From Pseudoips prasinana (taxonomy: Eukaryota; Arthropoda; Insecta; Lepidoptera; Nolidae), in the NCBI GenBank assembly GCA_951640165.1, contig OX621253.1, forward strand, positions 10,930,001 to 10,994,000: DNA of 64,000 nt. The letters are read 5' to 3'. Positions 33,220 to 43,999 of the stretch are shown here, piece after piece. Within the stretch, counting starts at the first letter, position 1, and every line of letters begins with the position of its first letter. The notes under the pieces are model-generated. The model worked only from the letters and a program-made list of their open reading frames with translations, was not told where the DNA came from and searched no databases. A program made the position numbers and the translations under genes.

Positions 33220-35690
33220 TTTAATCACTCATCGCATCCGTTGGGTTCCACTTCAAATGAGAAGCAGATTTTATTAAATTTATTTATTTATAATAATAAG
33301 AAATCTACTATAACTATACGTATTATAAATAGTAATACATTAGACTCTAATACTTAAACGAGCATAACACGAATAAAATAATATACCGAGTTAATTTATG
33401 AATAATACAATTATTCAAAACTTAAACATAATTGAGACTAAAATCTGAATTTCAAATTAGTAAAATAAGTTTTTTGGGTATTTATTCGATTCAAATTCTT
33501 GCTTAAAGTTATGGTCGAAATTGTAACAAACTATTACAGTTAAAAATGTTGTAAAGTGCATTTTAGCCATCTTTATACATATAATGTGTTTAAATAAATA
33601 TATGATACTAGATAAGATTCTGAACCGTGATTTATCCTTCCTGAGATAATACTTATTTTTTATTCTAAGACTTGTAATGTGTGGATTAATTGATTTGCCA
33701 TTAAATGTAGTTGCTGGTAAATATAATGGCCATCCGCAGGAGAGAAAATTCATATTCTGGGCGGTATTTCTATAAATATTTGGGTATGCTTAGTAATTAT
33801 ACAGTAAAGGACTAATGTAGGGCCAATATCATATTTGACTCTTCTTAAAAATTCAACAACGTAACCTTAACCGGTGGGCATAGAAAATTATTTATTATTT
33901 GCACGGTAGGGTAAAACAATGACGATTTATTAATTACTTAATAACCAAATAAGGACATTTTACAATTCACTTTACTAGTAACTGACAGATGTCAAATGTG
34001 ATATATTAAATTGGCCCTACTATAGACAATTATTGACGATATAGTAGTTGAACGTCGTGCCAGGCTTTTTTTAAACAATCTATCGAAATAAATGATTATT
34101 CTTCAAATACGTTTTATCTGAGGTTGAAAAAATACACGTAATAAGTATAATATTCTTTCGTTATTGATTCTTGCTTTCTCCTAATGAATAATATTAAGAG
34201 ATACTTAAAGGAAGAGTGGCTGTCGAAGTTTATTTGCGTGCCTTGTAGACACTGTCTGGTGTCATATGTCTCTTAAATATTAGGCATATATTTATTTATG
34301 GTTTCTATTAACTCTTATCTACTGTTGTATGTATATTTATCCTCTGTTAGCTAAAGAACTCATAAACCTAAATCTTCATAATGTAGTGGAATCTATCTAA
34401 TACATAATGTAAACTAGCTCTAAAACACTTTATTTTTATCTAAACTATTCTTTATTTTCCTGGTGTTTTACCCCGTAACACCAATTAACGGCGATCGTAG
34501 GAAAATGGAATTGAATTAATATAAATATTAAAATATAATATAGTTAATTTGCTTATAATAATTTAACAGATCTTATGAATTTAGAATTATTATAACTAAA
34601 TTGTAATTATTTTGAATGTCCAATATATTCATAGCGTCTTAAGTGTCAATTATTTGCATTTAATTAACTATAATATTTATATTTTAGCAGCTTATAATGT
34701 CAATTATATAGCTTGTGTACTATGTATCTCATTATGAACAGTCAGCATCACATAGGCAGTTACAATGAAAGACCTTAAATATTAACAATAAGGACGTTTT
34801 TTCAACATAAATGTTTCTATTGATGTGATGTGAACTGTAGGCACAAATAGAGATTAATTTCGAAAGTCTGCGATTTTATTGTATTAAAATAAATCACCGT
34901 GTCGTCAATTTAGTGTTCGAGAAGCTTGAGAATGTATGAAACTGTAAATGCTTACAGTTTTTATAGACGTGCCATGTATTAATTCTGCAATGTATGTGCT
35001 TTAACGATACTATGTACTAATATTGAATTACTATAAGTAATACCATTAACGCTATACATACTTTTTGGTACATACATATATATAGAGTACCTACATGGTT
35101 AAGTGTATGAGGTTGTTTTATTCTCCTTAGGTACAATGTGAAATTGTAAGCAGTTACAAATCAAGGTGCCACTGACAATATTAGTTTTTTTATAAATAAA
35201 CGAGTGTGATAATTGAAATGAGAATTTGAATTATACAATTATAATTATTTGACAATTCGGTGTTGTGCTAATCGCTTGTCTTTTCAACGTAGTTGAATAG
35301 TACTTAACTACAAGACTTATGAGGGAATATTAAGACAAAATTCTATTATACACACAGTAGAAAAAATATATTCTATCTATTTCATAGTGTATAAGATATA
35401 ATTATCTCAAAGTATTCCTTATAAAGTGTACGTTTACAAAAATCTTTCATGGTATAATGTCGATGCCCCATTGGGATGTGATATTTAACTTGGGTGGCAG
35501 TGATGTGCCGAGACATACTTACTTATAAGTTAAGCTCGACATAAGAGTATATTTGTAATGGTACCATCGTTGATTTTGCTCTATGAATAACTTGGGAAAT
35601 AAGTCCACCTTACAATAACACCAGGATGACTTTCTACTTTGCCGACTTGGTAAAAAAGGACTTATATTTTCCAAACTTACTTATTTGTTT
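33220..35690 (+). other. n-syb: Probable n-syb 3'UTR, extent unknown
   Basis: Directly follows the stop. An AATAAA at 33372-33377 would give a UTR of only about 0.2 kb. However, I see no transposable element in the 2.5 kb to 35.7 kb, unlike the rest of the window, so a longer form is possible. The stretch is very AT-rich; an open frame at 33457-33753 (-) has no recognisable domain. Confidence 0.45.
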
Positions 35691-35701
35691 CGACTATTAT
35701 A

Positions 35702-35805
35702 TGTTTGTAAAGTACCCCGCGACACAGGAATTATTCGGCCGAACGAAATTAAGGCGAAACCGCTACAAAGCCGAATTAGATTCCCTAGTGCAAGCGTTGT
35801 ACTAA
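35702..35805 (+). mobile_element. SINE family C, 3' fragment
   Basis: GTTTGTAAAGTACCCCGCGA and CACAGGAATTATT, then after an inserted piece TTAGATTCCCTAGTGCAAGC and GTTGT. This is the tail block of family C, split by about 40 foreign bases (GAACGAAATTAAGGCGAAAC...). Confidence 0.6.
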
Positions 35806-36467
35806 TAAAATAATTATATATGTTGCTATATTCTTAATTCGAGCTTGTCTTATATGAACCCCATGGCACAGCACTGTCAGCCAATATTGTAGAACAAAAA
35901 AATACAAAGAATAATTATTTTCTACAGTGTAAGCTTAGTGTAATTTCAAACTCATTTGCGAATTAAAATGATTAGCAAATCTTTCTATATTTCATATTAT
36001 ATTCCTTCACTGTTGCGATATGCAACTGTTTGAATTTTAACAAAAATTAAATTTTATGGATATAATGTAATATTCCAATAATAAATTAAGAATTGTTGGC
36101 TCGAAATTCATTGATTTCAATTTATTAAACAAAGTAGATCAATATGAATTGTTTATTTATAAATTTTCCACCAGTTTGACGTGTTAATAAAATCACCATT
36201 ATAATATTATAATAAATGTTGTAATTATTTGAAAATCTACTGTAAATGGAATTATATAAAATGTGATGAATAATATATACAGTGAACATGTCGTTTTATT
36301 TCAATTAAAGCTGTTTTAAATACTCCTAAGGTAATTTCTTCGACTTGGCGGTAATTCCCAATTAATTAACAATACCAGTATGGAAGAGATATTGCAGTGC
36401 TTTTAATGTTCTTGAATAGTTTGATACAACGACAATTAAGGTACTCTTCGATGTATAGTGGAACCAT

Positions 36468-36735
36468 TTTTTTTTGTATACGAACGAAATGAATGATGGT
36501 AAGTGATCACCGCCGCCCATATATACTCGCAACACCAGAGGAGTCGCAGGTGCGTTGCCTGACTTTAAAGAATTCAGCAAACATGTTGCTGACTCTTTCT
36601 CCCACCCCGATGAGCACTGGCGACTTTACTCACACGCAGAAACAGAACATTAAATCATTATTAAGAAATATCTTCTGTAAGGTAGAGGTACTTCCCCAGT
36701 CAGGCTACTCTTTGAGCGAATGGACGATGTAACCT
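36468..36735 (+). repeat. Interspersed repeat F, copy 1
   Basis: T-run, then GGTAAGTGATCACCGCCGCC, TCGCAACACCAGAGGAGTCG, CTCCCACCCCGATGAGCACT, CTTCTGTAAGGTAGAGGTAC and CTCTTTGAGCGAATGGA. The same blocks occur in reverse at 61632-61930. It is common in Lepidoptera in my memory; class uncertain. Confidence 0.75.
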
Positions 36736-37181
36736 ATCTCTCTTAAATGCGATGGCTTAACAACTGTTGTCTGATGATGACACCAAAAACAAAAGCTTAA
36801 CAGACTATTAGTCAAGTCAAGTTTAACCTCTAATGTATTTTGGTTTGGATTTTTGTCGCAAATTTACTCAACTCTGGGAACAATTTTTGCGACCTACCCG
36901 TCACGATGAACTGGCGTACCACAAGGAGTACGAGTTCAACTTTGAGAGACCGAATAGGTAACTATTCATCATCCAACGCAAGATCTCTCAAAGTGTGGCC
37001 CGTGTACCCCTTGTAAAACATTAGTTGATCAAGAGGGTTCAAGCGGTAATAAAATTGGATTAGCTCAATGTCCTATAAAACTCATACACATTAATCAATA
37101 AGACAATACATAATAATTTTTAGTTTTGTGCAATATTTTCCTTACTTTGGTTATGTACTGTTGTTTCTTTTATTACATACT

Positions 37182-37385
37182 AGTTGTGCCCCGCGGTTTC
37201 ACCCGCGTTAAATTTTATAAATTGTTCCAGCTCCTCCCTCGTAGGTGATAGCGTGATAATATGCAGCCTATATGTTGACCCGACCTCTTAGTAATATTCA
37301 TGCAAAATTTGAAGTAAATCCATGCAGCACTCTTTGAGTTTAGCCCGGACATACGGAGCTATGATAGTTTATAAATCAAATTTTA
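37182..37385 (+). repeat. Interspersed repeat 'GCCCCGCGGTTT', copy 3
   Basis: CTAGTTGTGCCCCGCGGTTT, CACCCGCGTTAAATTTTATA, an inserted CTCCCTCGTAGGTGATAGCG block and a divergent 3' half (TTTGAGTTTAGCCCGGACAT). Confidence 0.7.
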
Positions 37386-37761
37386 TTACATTTATTTATT
37401 GTTTTATCTCTTTTTATTAAATTCCGTGCAACGCGAATGAGTTGTTGATTCCAATTCTTAAACTAGTATGCCGATGTCTTCATATCATTATCTAGTAGGA
37501 GGATTAATGGAACTATAACTTAGAGAAATCTTTATCTAACTAAATCATGAAGCCATTATGAGAGTTCACTGTAGTGTTATCGAGAGCTAAAACATCAATA
37601 ATTTAATATTTAGCAACGACCATCATAAGCCACGGAGGTAACATGTTAATATAAATGAATATTCTATCTAGATTGATAAATTTTGTTCTGTCAGAGTGTT
37701 GCATGAGCCATGTTGGTGGGAAAATATGATGACTGGTATATATTACTAAAATATGAATAAA

Positions 37762-37928
37762 CTAGCTGTGCCCCGCGGTTTTACTCGCATTAAACTTTAT
37801 TATAGCCTATGTGTTATTCGGACATATAAGCTATATTACTACAAATTTTCATCAAAATCCGTTCGGTAGTTTTTGCGTGAGGAAGTAACAAACATATACA
37901 CTCACAAACTTTGGCATTTATAGAATTT
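37762..37928 (+). repeat. Interspersed repeat 'GCCCCGCGGTTT', copy 4
   Basis: CTAGCTGTGCCCCGCGGTTT through CAAAATCCGTTCGGTAGTTT and GAAGTAACAAACATATACAC to TTTGGCATTTATAGAA. Confidence 0.78.
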
Positions 37929-37954
37929 ATTCATATTCATATAAATTCTGCACG

Positions 37955-38280
37955 AGAGGCGCAGTGGCTGGTGTTCGCCTCTCTGTTACCCCAGTGCCCA
38001 TGTGTTTTGGGTTCGATCCATCATGATTTATTCCGTCACTAGCAGTGCCTCACGTTTTTACCCGCGTTAAACTTTATAAATTATAGCCTATGTGTTAATT
38101 CAGGGTGTCAGCTATCTCCATACCAAATTTAATAAAATCGCTCCAGCCGTTTAGACTTGAAGAAGTAACAAACATACACACTCACAAACTTCCGCCTTTA
38201 TAATATTAGTGTGATTAGGTGTGCTAAGTCTGAGTGTACTTTATATCTGTGAATGTCATTGTTCAGTTGTCCGTAATATT
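37955..38280 (+). mobile_element. SINE family C split by a nested repeat
   Basis: The head TGCACGAGAGGCGCAGTGGC and B-box-like GGGTTCGATCC lie at 37950-38020. The family C body resumes near 38220 with GCTAAGTCTGAGTGTACTTT. The gap holds a 'GCCCCG' repeat copy (38037-38215). Confidence 0.65.
38037..38215 (+). repeat. Interspersed repeat 'GCCCCGCGGTTT', copy 5 (nested)
   Basis: CACTAGCAGTGCCTCACGTT, CCCGCGTTAAACTTTATAAA, TTATAGCCTATGTGTTAATT and AAGAAGTAACAAACATACAC, ending CTTCCGCCTTTATAATATTA. Inserted in a SINE C. Confidence 0.72.
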
Positions 38281-38283
38281 ATT

Positions 38284-38926
38284 TTTAGGGTTCCGTAAAA
38301 AAACGGAACGTGTATCATAGCCATATCATTTTTCGAAACTATAAGGACTATACCGTTGAAACTTGTTAAGTAGATGTATTCTGTGAACCGCATTATGACT
38401 TTCATACAAAAATAAAAAAAAACAATACATTTTGGGAGTACCATACTTAGAACTATGGATAGGTCTTCAAAAATGATAATGAGGTTCCTAATATAATTTT
38501 TTTCTAAACTACATAGATTTCGCAAGAGACACTTCCAAAATATGTATGGTAAAATGTGTCACCCTCCCCCTGTAACTTTTAAAATAAGAGTGATAAAATT
38601 AAAAAAATATCTATGGTTTACATTACTTTGCAAACTTCCACCGAAAATTGGTTTGAACGAGATCTAGTTCATCATCATCATCATCATATCAGCCGAAAGA
38701 CGTCCACTGCTGAACAAAGGCCTCCCCTAAAGATCTCCACAATTGCCGGTCTTGTCACGAGATCTAGTTAGTAGTTTTTTTTAATACGCCATAAATCATA
38801 AACCGCAGTTTCACTTTCATTCAATCAACTACTACAAGAACTTTTATATTATTATATATACTTTATACTTGCTGCTACGGAACCCTTCATGAGCGAGTCT
38901 GACTCGCACGTGGCGGCTTTTTTTTA
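38284..38926 (-). repeat. Interspersed repeat G ('GGGTTCCGT' ends), copy 1
   Basis: The ends are GGGTTCCGTAAAAAAACGGA (38288) and GGAACCCTTCATGAGCGAGT (about 38878). Read in reverse it follows the 60.7-61.3 kb copy block by block: GATCTCGTTCAAACCAATTT, the 'agtgtctct(c/t)gcg' block, a TTTTTGAAGACCTATCC block and the AAGTAGATGTATTCTGTGAA block. It is interrupted by the LINE tail at 38670-38756. Confidence 0.75.
38670..38756 (-). mobile_element. 5'-truncated LINE tail with 13-bp target-site duplication
   Basis: The tail starts CATCATCATCATCATCATAT, with AGACGTCCACTGCTGAACAA and ATTGCCGGTCTTGT. It is flanked by exact copies of ACGAGATCTAGTT at 38657-38669 and 38757-38769. This is the mark of target-primed reverse transcription by a LINE. 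It sits inside repeat G. Confidence 0.88.
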
Positions 38927-40124
38927 AAGACAACGCTTTTCAATTTTCTCAGTTTAAAGCAAGTCATGTAGGTAGTACAGATACCTCTTATATTTGAATT
39001 AAACAACGAGACCAGTAAAGTGTGAGTTGGATCCACGCACTGAAGCTGGTGCGCGAATTTGTTGTATAAAGATTCTTAGTTATATACGTCAACACTGAAA
39101 ACTGGACTTATGTAAGTAAGGTTGTTGATGATATGTAACATACTGTGCTAGATAGAATCATAAATATATTGTTTATGTAGGTAATATACGTAAATATCTA
39201 CAAACTATGATTTTATGATTTTTGGCAACCTTTGAGGATCAATAAGAAAAATACATTGATAAAAAAACAGTTTTATAATCTGAAAAAATAGTAATGAAGC
39301 CTTTATACTACTTATATAAGTACAATTTGCAATTCATGAATGACTAACATTAGTTGGATATACTGAGTTGTCCGATTCATATAATTTGCAAGTCAAACAA
39401 TCAAAATAATTCCCGAAAAATAAACTAATATAGCCCATATATAATTTTCTTTAAAAGCCTCATTAACTTCATCAGTTTAATCCGTATTATTTCAAGCTAT
39501 AGACTAAACCATAGAGAGTGATGTGAGAGTTCGCGCGCTTTCTCTTTGGCCGCCATTTTGAGTTACAGTAATGGCCATAGCGACGTGAATTATGCGTTCG
39601 TGTCATTTCAAACTAACTAATGTTTGAGAAGGCAGGGGCGTTAATACAGGTTACATCTAAAAGTAAATTATATGTTTCAGGTAGGTAGTTAATTTTTGTT
39701 AATGATTATCTAGGTTCGAAGATTATCTACTTAGCTGGTCTGATGGTAACGTGTACAACTGGAGGTTTTGGAGCCCTAAGTTCAGTTAGGATCTGGCTCT
39801 GGATAATTATTATCAACGGCCGTCCGTTTTTTTTTTGCAAGAAGCAGATTTCATTATTAATATACATTCCGGAGTTAAGGCCAGGTGACTTTAGTAAAAA
39901 AATCAGAAATTATTATGGATGGCTATGTTTTTTGTGGACTGGATTATTACAATTATTTTTAATTTATTTATAACTTTAGCATAACCATAGTTGGAATCCC
40001 ACACTCTGCTCTGCAATCTGAGAGTAACACAGAACCAATATGGAAGTTGAAAGTAAAATATATACGACATTCTATATAAGAATAAACAATAATAATGACT
40101 CCTGCCGACTATGCCACAAACAAA

Positions 40125-40350
40125 TCGCTGTCTTTCCAGATCTGCTTGTAGGTAGCGGCAGTAGAGGACACTTTTCATTCTACCACCACAGCCCAGACGG
40201 TAGGAAGGCTACTGGCTGTCCTCCTCCTACTGCGAGCCGATCAGCTCGTTCCCGATCCTGCTCGGTGGCCTCCTTCTGGAGTATGACTGTGTCACAGATT
40301 CCTGGTGGGGATAGACCCTGTACGAAGTTACGTCCGTTACTTAGTCCGTA
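40125..40350 (-). pseudogene. TE-like coding fragment, unassigned
   Basis: The minus strand is open from about 40345 to a TAG at 40180-40182, with SPPGICDTVILQKEATEQDR and AVGGGQPVAFLPSGLWW. It is GC-richer than its surroundings and looks protein-coding (retroelement or host), but I do not recognise the family. Confidence 0.3.
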
Positions 40351-40654
40351 ATTTATGAAGTTCTACTAGAAATTTTGGAAGAGATTACCGCCAAAACCCT
40401 TGTCAAATATTGGCTACCCAATCGATGAGTCAATAGTTGTATAATAAGTGCGTCTCAAACGTGCGAATAGTTATGATCTAGGATTGTAAAGCCAAGCCAA
40501 AAAGTCGACAGCCATGTTGGTTTAGCCATAGTGTATTTAGACGTAGATCACAAGGTCCCGTTTAGACGTAGCCCATAACTCAAAGTTTATAGATTTTGCT
40601 CATCTATCTACCAAATTTAAGTTTTATTGTCAACCTTGTTGGGGAGCTCTTTGA

Positions 40655-41408
40655 GCAGGCCAACGATAACTTACATGGATCATATCCATGTAAGTTATAT
40701 TAGTGGTGAAATAATAATGAAATAATGAAATTTATTCAGCACTTGGGTATTAACATACACTTGTACTTGTCAAGTTCACAATGGAGTACATAAACATAGT
40801 CGAATACAGTATAAAAATTACAAAAATATAATTAGTCTAAAAAAATTTATCTATTATTTTGAAATTTAGTTGTACAATATTAAAATTAAAGAATTGAAGG
40901 CAATGAGCATTTGGCTAGCGCAGAAGGCTCTTAACCAGTAGCTTAAATTAAATAATTAATACCCGAGGCCACCCTTTTAGGGTTCGGGCCACAGCTCAGG
41001 GGGCCGCTGAAGCAAAAGGACAGAATTCTAAGAGAGGGTGTGATCAGTTGCACGGGATCACCAATGACGTGTTAAGGGGCCAAAGCGATCCTCGCCGCTG
41101 AGGAGCCTACCCTAGCTAACTAAGGTGTAAACGACAATCATCAGCATTGTTAATAAAAACTCATGTATGTCTCTACGAATGCTCAAGTCGCATGTCATGC
41201 AGGGCACCCACTAAAACCACCACGCTAGCCAGCCTCCGCCAGGCCCTCACCCGGGGATGGGAGGGAGCACGAATGCCCCCCACCCCTCTCCCCAGCACGC
41301 ATAAGCGTGTTTAGGCAACCTGAGCTCCAGCAGATTACCTCTTCCCGTGACCGCTTATACAAGACAACTTACATGGATTCATATTCATGTAAGTTATCGT
41401 TGGCCTGC
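40655..41408. mobile_element. Inverted-repeat element (754 bp) with hairpin ends
   Basis: The ends are GCAGGCCAACGATAACTTAC (40655) and, in reverse, GTAAGTTATCGTTGGCCTGC (ending 41408). Next to each outer end lies a further inverted copy of ATAACTTACATG, so each terminus can fold on itself. The interior is mixed: an AT-rich left half and a GC-rich right half (about 40970-41340). No transposase is encoded. No target-site duplication was found. Confidence 0.65.
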
Positions 41409-42074
41409 CCCATCTTCTATTTCCCTTTCCTTATCGTGCCATGATATTTCTTATGAAAATTTACTAGAATTTTCATTCTCTACTGTCTATAGTGTTTAGA
41501 TTATCTCCCTTTTTATCTACCATTAAGGTTATATCATGGCTAAAAAATGAAAACAAAAGCCTGAGTTTACGTTTGTCTCGTCCCTAATTACATCAAATCC
41601 TATCAAGTTCGAAATAAATAGAAACATCACTATTAACCACTCGCAGTCGAAAGATCGTTTTTCCCCGATGAAATTGTAACCCGCATATAAAGTGATGCAA
41701 AAATGGAGTGCGAAAACAATATTTTGTTCTCCAGACAGCCAATTAGTTTTCCATGGGAACTGTCTAAGAAAACAAAGCGGTCTCAGTTACTGCCCTGTTC
41801 TTAAATTGCGTTCGATAATTACGTACTATTTGTTCTCGACGATTTAATAACACGGAACTTTCGAGTTTGCAGTAGATTTGCGAGGATTCCGCATTTCCCG
41901 AGTGACTATTATTATGATTTATTTAATGCATTACGCGAATGAGTTGTGGAACTTATGTCAGAGGTAACAAGCGAGTTAATGATGGTGTTTATTGTGTTAG
42001 TACCCAGTGGTTATAAACAGAAATAAGACTGATAATAATTCATGACTGTGAAAAATAATGTACATAATCATTAT

Positions 42075-42140
42075 ATAATAAGAATGTCCTCCGAGTCGAA
42101 TTTCGGCCATCGCCTAGCCTCAATGGAGACTAGCCATTGC
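42075..42140 (-). mobile_element. SINE family D, end fragment
   Basis: AATGTCCTCCGAGTCGAATT then TCGGCCATCGCC and GGAGACTAGCCA match the end block of the 59.1 and 63.5 kb copies. The rest is missing. Confidence 0.55.
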
Positions 42141-42198
42141 GATAGCTAGTCTTAAGTCAAAGATCAAAAGTCAAAAATCATTTATTCCGTGAAAATAA

Positions 42199-42439
42199 TA
42201 TCTAGGGACAATGTCACACAGATCATCCTAGCCCCAAACTAAGCAAAGCTTGTACTATGGGTACCAGGCGACGATAAACATACTTATATAGATAGATAAA
42301 TACTTAAATACATAGAAAACATCCATGACTCAGAAACAAATATTTGTGCTCATCACACAAATATTTGCACTTACCGGGATTCGAACCCAGGACCACCAGC
42401 ATCGGAGGCAGGAGCACTACCAACTAGGCTACGGTGAAA
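42199..42439 (-). mobile_element. SINE family A, minus strand
   Basis: CTAGGGACAATGTCACACAG to GGGATTCGAACCCAGGACCA (B box) and ACCAACTAGGCTACGGTG (A box side). Near-identical to the 12.5 kb copy. Flanks GTGAAAATAAT (left) and GTGAAAAATAAT (right) may be a target-site duplication. Confidence 0.85.
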
Positions 42440-43119
42440 AATAATTACATTTATGGGGAATCGTCATTTTTATTTACTCTACCGTGCAGTGCATGACGTC
42501 TCAGCTACTGAGAAACACTGCCAAAAAATTCGGAAGGAATCCTTTTTTAAAATAAAATATATACTTATTATGAATAATTACAATCATGTGTGTGGACTCA
42601 GAACAAATTAATCCCAAGCGTTTTTGTCTCTTAAATAATCGGAAATTTTGTAATATGCCACACAATTTGGCTTTAATAATTATTTTAACTATTCGTACAT
42701 ATGCATATATATAACTCAAAGTGACATGTATGTCACCCCATAAAATGTCTACCATTTATTCCTTCACTCAAGACGTAAAGTTCTAGGGACCTACTTACCA
42801 GACCAAAAAGGCCAACTTTACGTGTTTTACGAGGCCCGTGGTATAGAGAGCATGATGTCGTAAAATTTCTGACTCGGAGCTTTGACGAAGATTTTTAATT
42901 CCTTATTTTTGGCGAAGATTTTTAATTCCTTACTGCCATGGACTTCTAGATCTCAAAACTTCTTTACCTGCGGCTGAGCATGCCATCGTTACACCAATCG
43001 AGATCCGACAGCACTATATCTACACCCATTCATTATTATTTGTGGTGGATAGTAAAATACTCAGGGTAGTGGTAACAGAATCATAAAGCTCGTAGATCCG
43101 AAATAGTTGGCTCCGAGAT

Positions 43120-43990
43120 ATTGAATTTAGTGTGAACACTTGGCGCATTATTTAATTACCTGTCAGTAAGGTGCCGCTATCAACTGATACATAGCTGCAT
43201 AGTGGTGCGAATAAAAGGCTGCTCTAGATACAATTGTGTAATGTTTTGTTAGGTAATGGATTCTGGGGTTAAAGTGCAGTAGATCGAATGAAACAGTTTT
43301 AAAAGGCTGTCAGGAAACAGGTAGTATAATTTGCTTTCTTGTTCTTAAGTATATATAGCTTTGTTTTTTTAGCGTTCTGAAATTTAATTTAATTTAAGTA
43401 TCCAAAGTGAGAAGCTCGAATTTCAGCAAGAGCTGGCTTTTATATATTGAATAAAGTGTGAACACTTGGCGCATTATTTAATAACGTGTCAGTACAACGT
43501 CGCTATCAACTGATACATAGCTGCATAGTGGTGTGAATGAAAGGCTGCTCTAGATATAATTGAGAAATGTTTTGTTGAGTAATGGATTCTTGGGTTAAAG
43601 TTCAGTAGATTGAATGTAACAGTTTTAAAAGGCTGCCAGGGAACAGGGTGCTTTCTTATTCTTGAGTAATGCTTAAACATTTTATTAAAAATCTTTCCCT
43701 AAAAGTCATAATAATGTACATTGTACCTATCTTTAGTCTGGAGGTCGAAAGTTTGAAAGAGCTGGTTATAAGTGTGAACACACTTGGTGTGTTATTCAAT
43801 AACTTGTATTCACCTTACTACGACGCTGTCAACTGATACAAAGTTGCATAGTGGTACTCTAGATATAAATGCGAAATGTTTCGTTGGCTAATGGATTTGG
43901 AGGTGAAAGGTCTGTAGATCAAATAATAGTCTGCATTAAAAGGCTGTCAGGAAACATTTTGTGAAATGTGATTTTGTGAATTAGATCCCT
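43120..43990. repeat. Three diverged tandem units of about 320 bp
   Basis: GTGTGAACACTTGGCGCATT (near 43132), the same near 43450, and a diverged GTGTGAACACACTTGGTGTG near 43772 each open a unit. Each then has ATCAACTGATACATAGCTGC (or close), CTGCTCTAGATA, a TGTTTTGTTAG.TAATGGATT block and AAAAGGCTGTCAGGAAAC. An AGAGCTGG motif links units. No coding frame runs through the units. The origin is unknown. Confidence 0.85.
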
Positions 43991-43999
43991 CTTTCTAAT

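Noticed and set aside
36493..36732. 79-codon open frame
   Set aside because: Lies within interspersed repeat F, which recurs in reverse at 61.6-61.9 kb with a broken frame.
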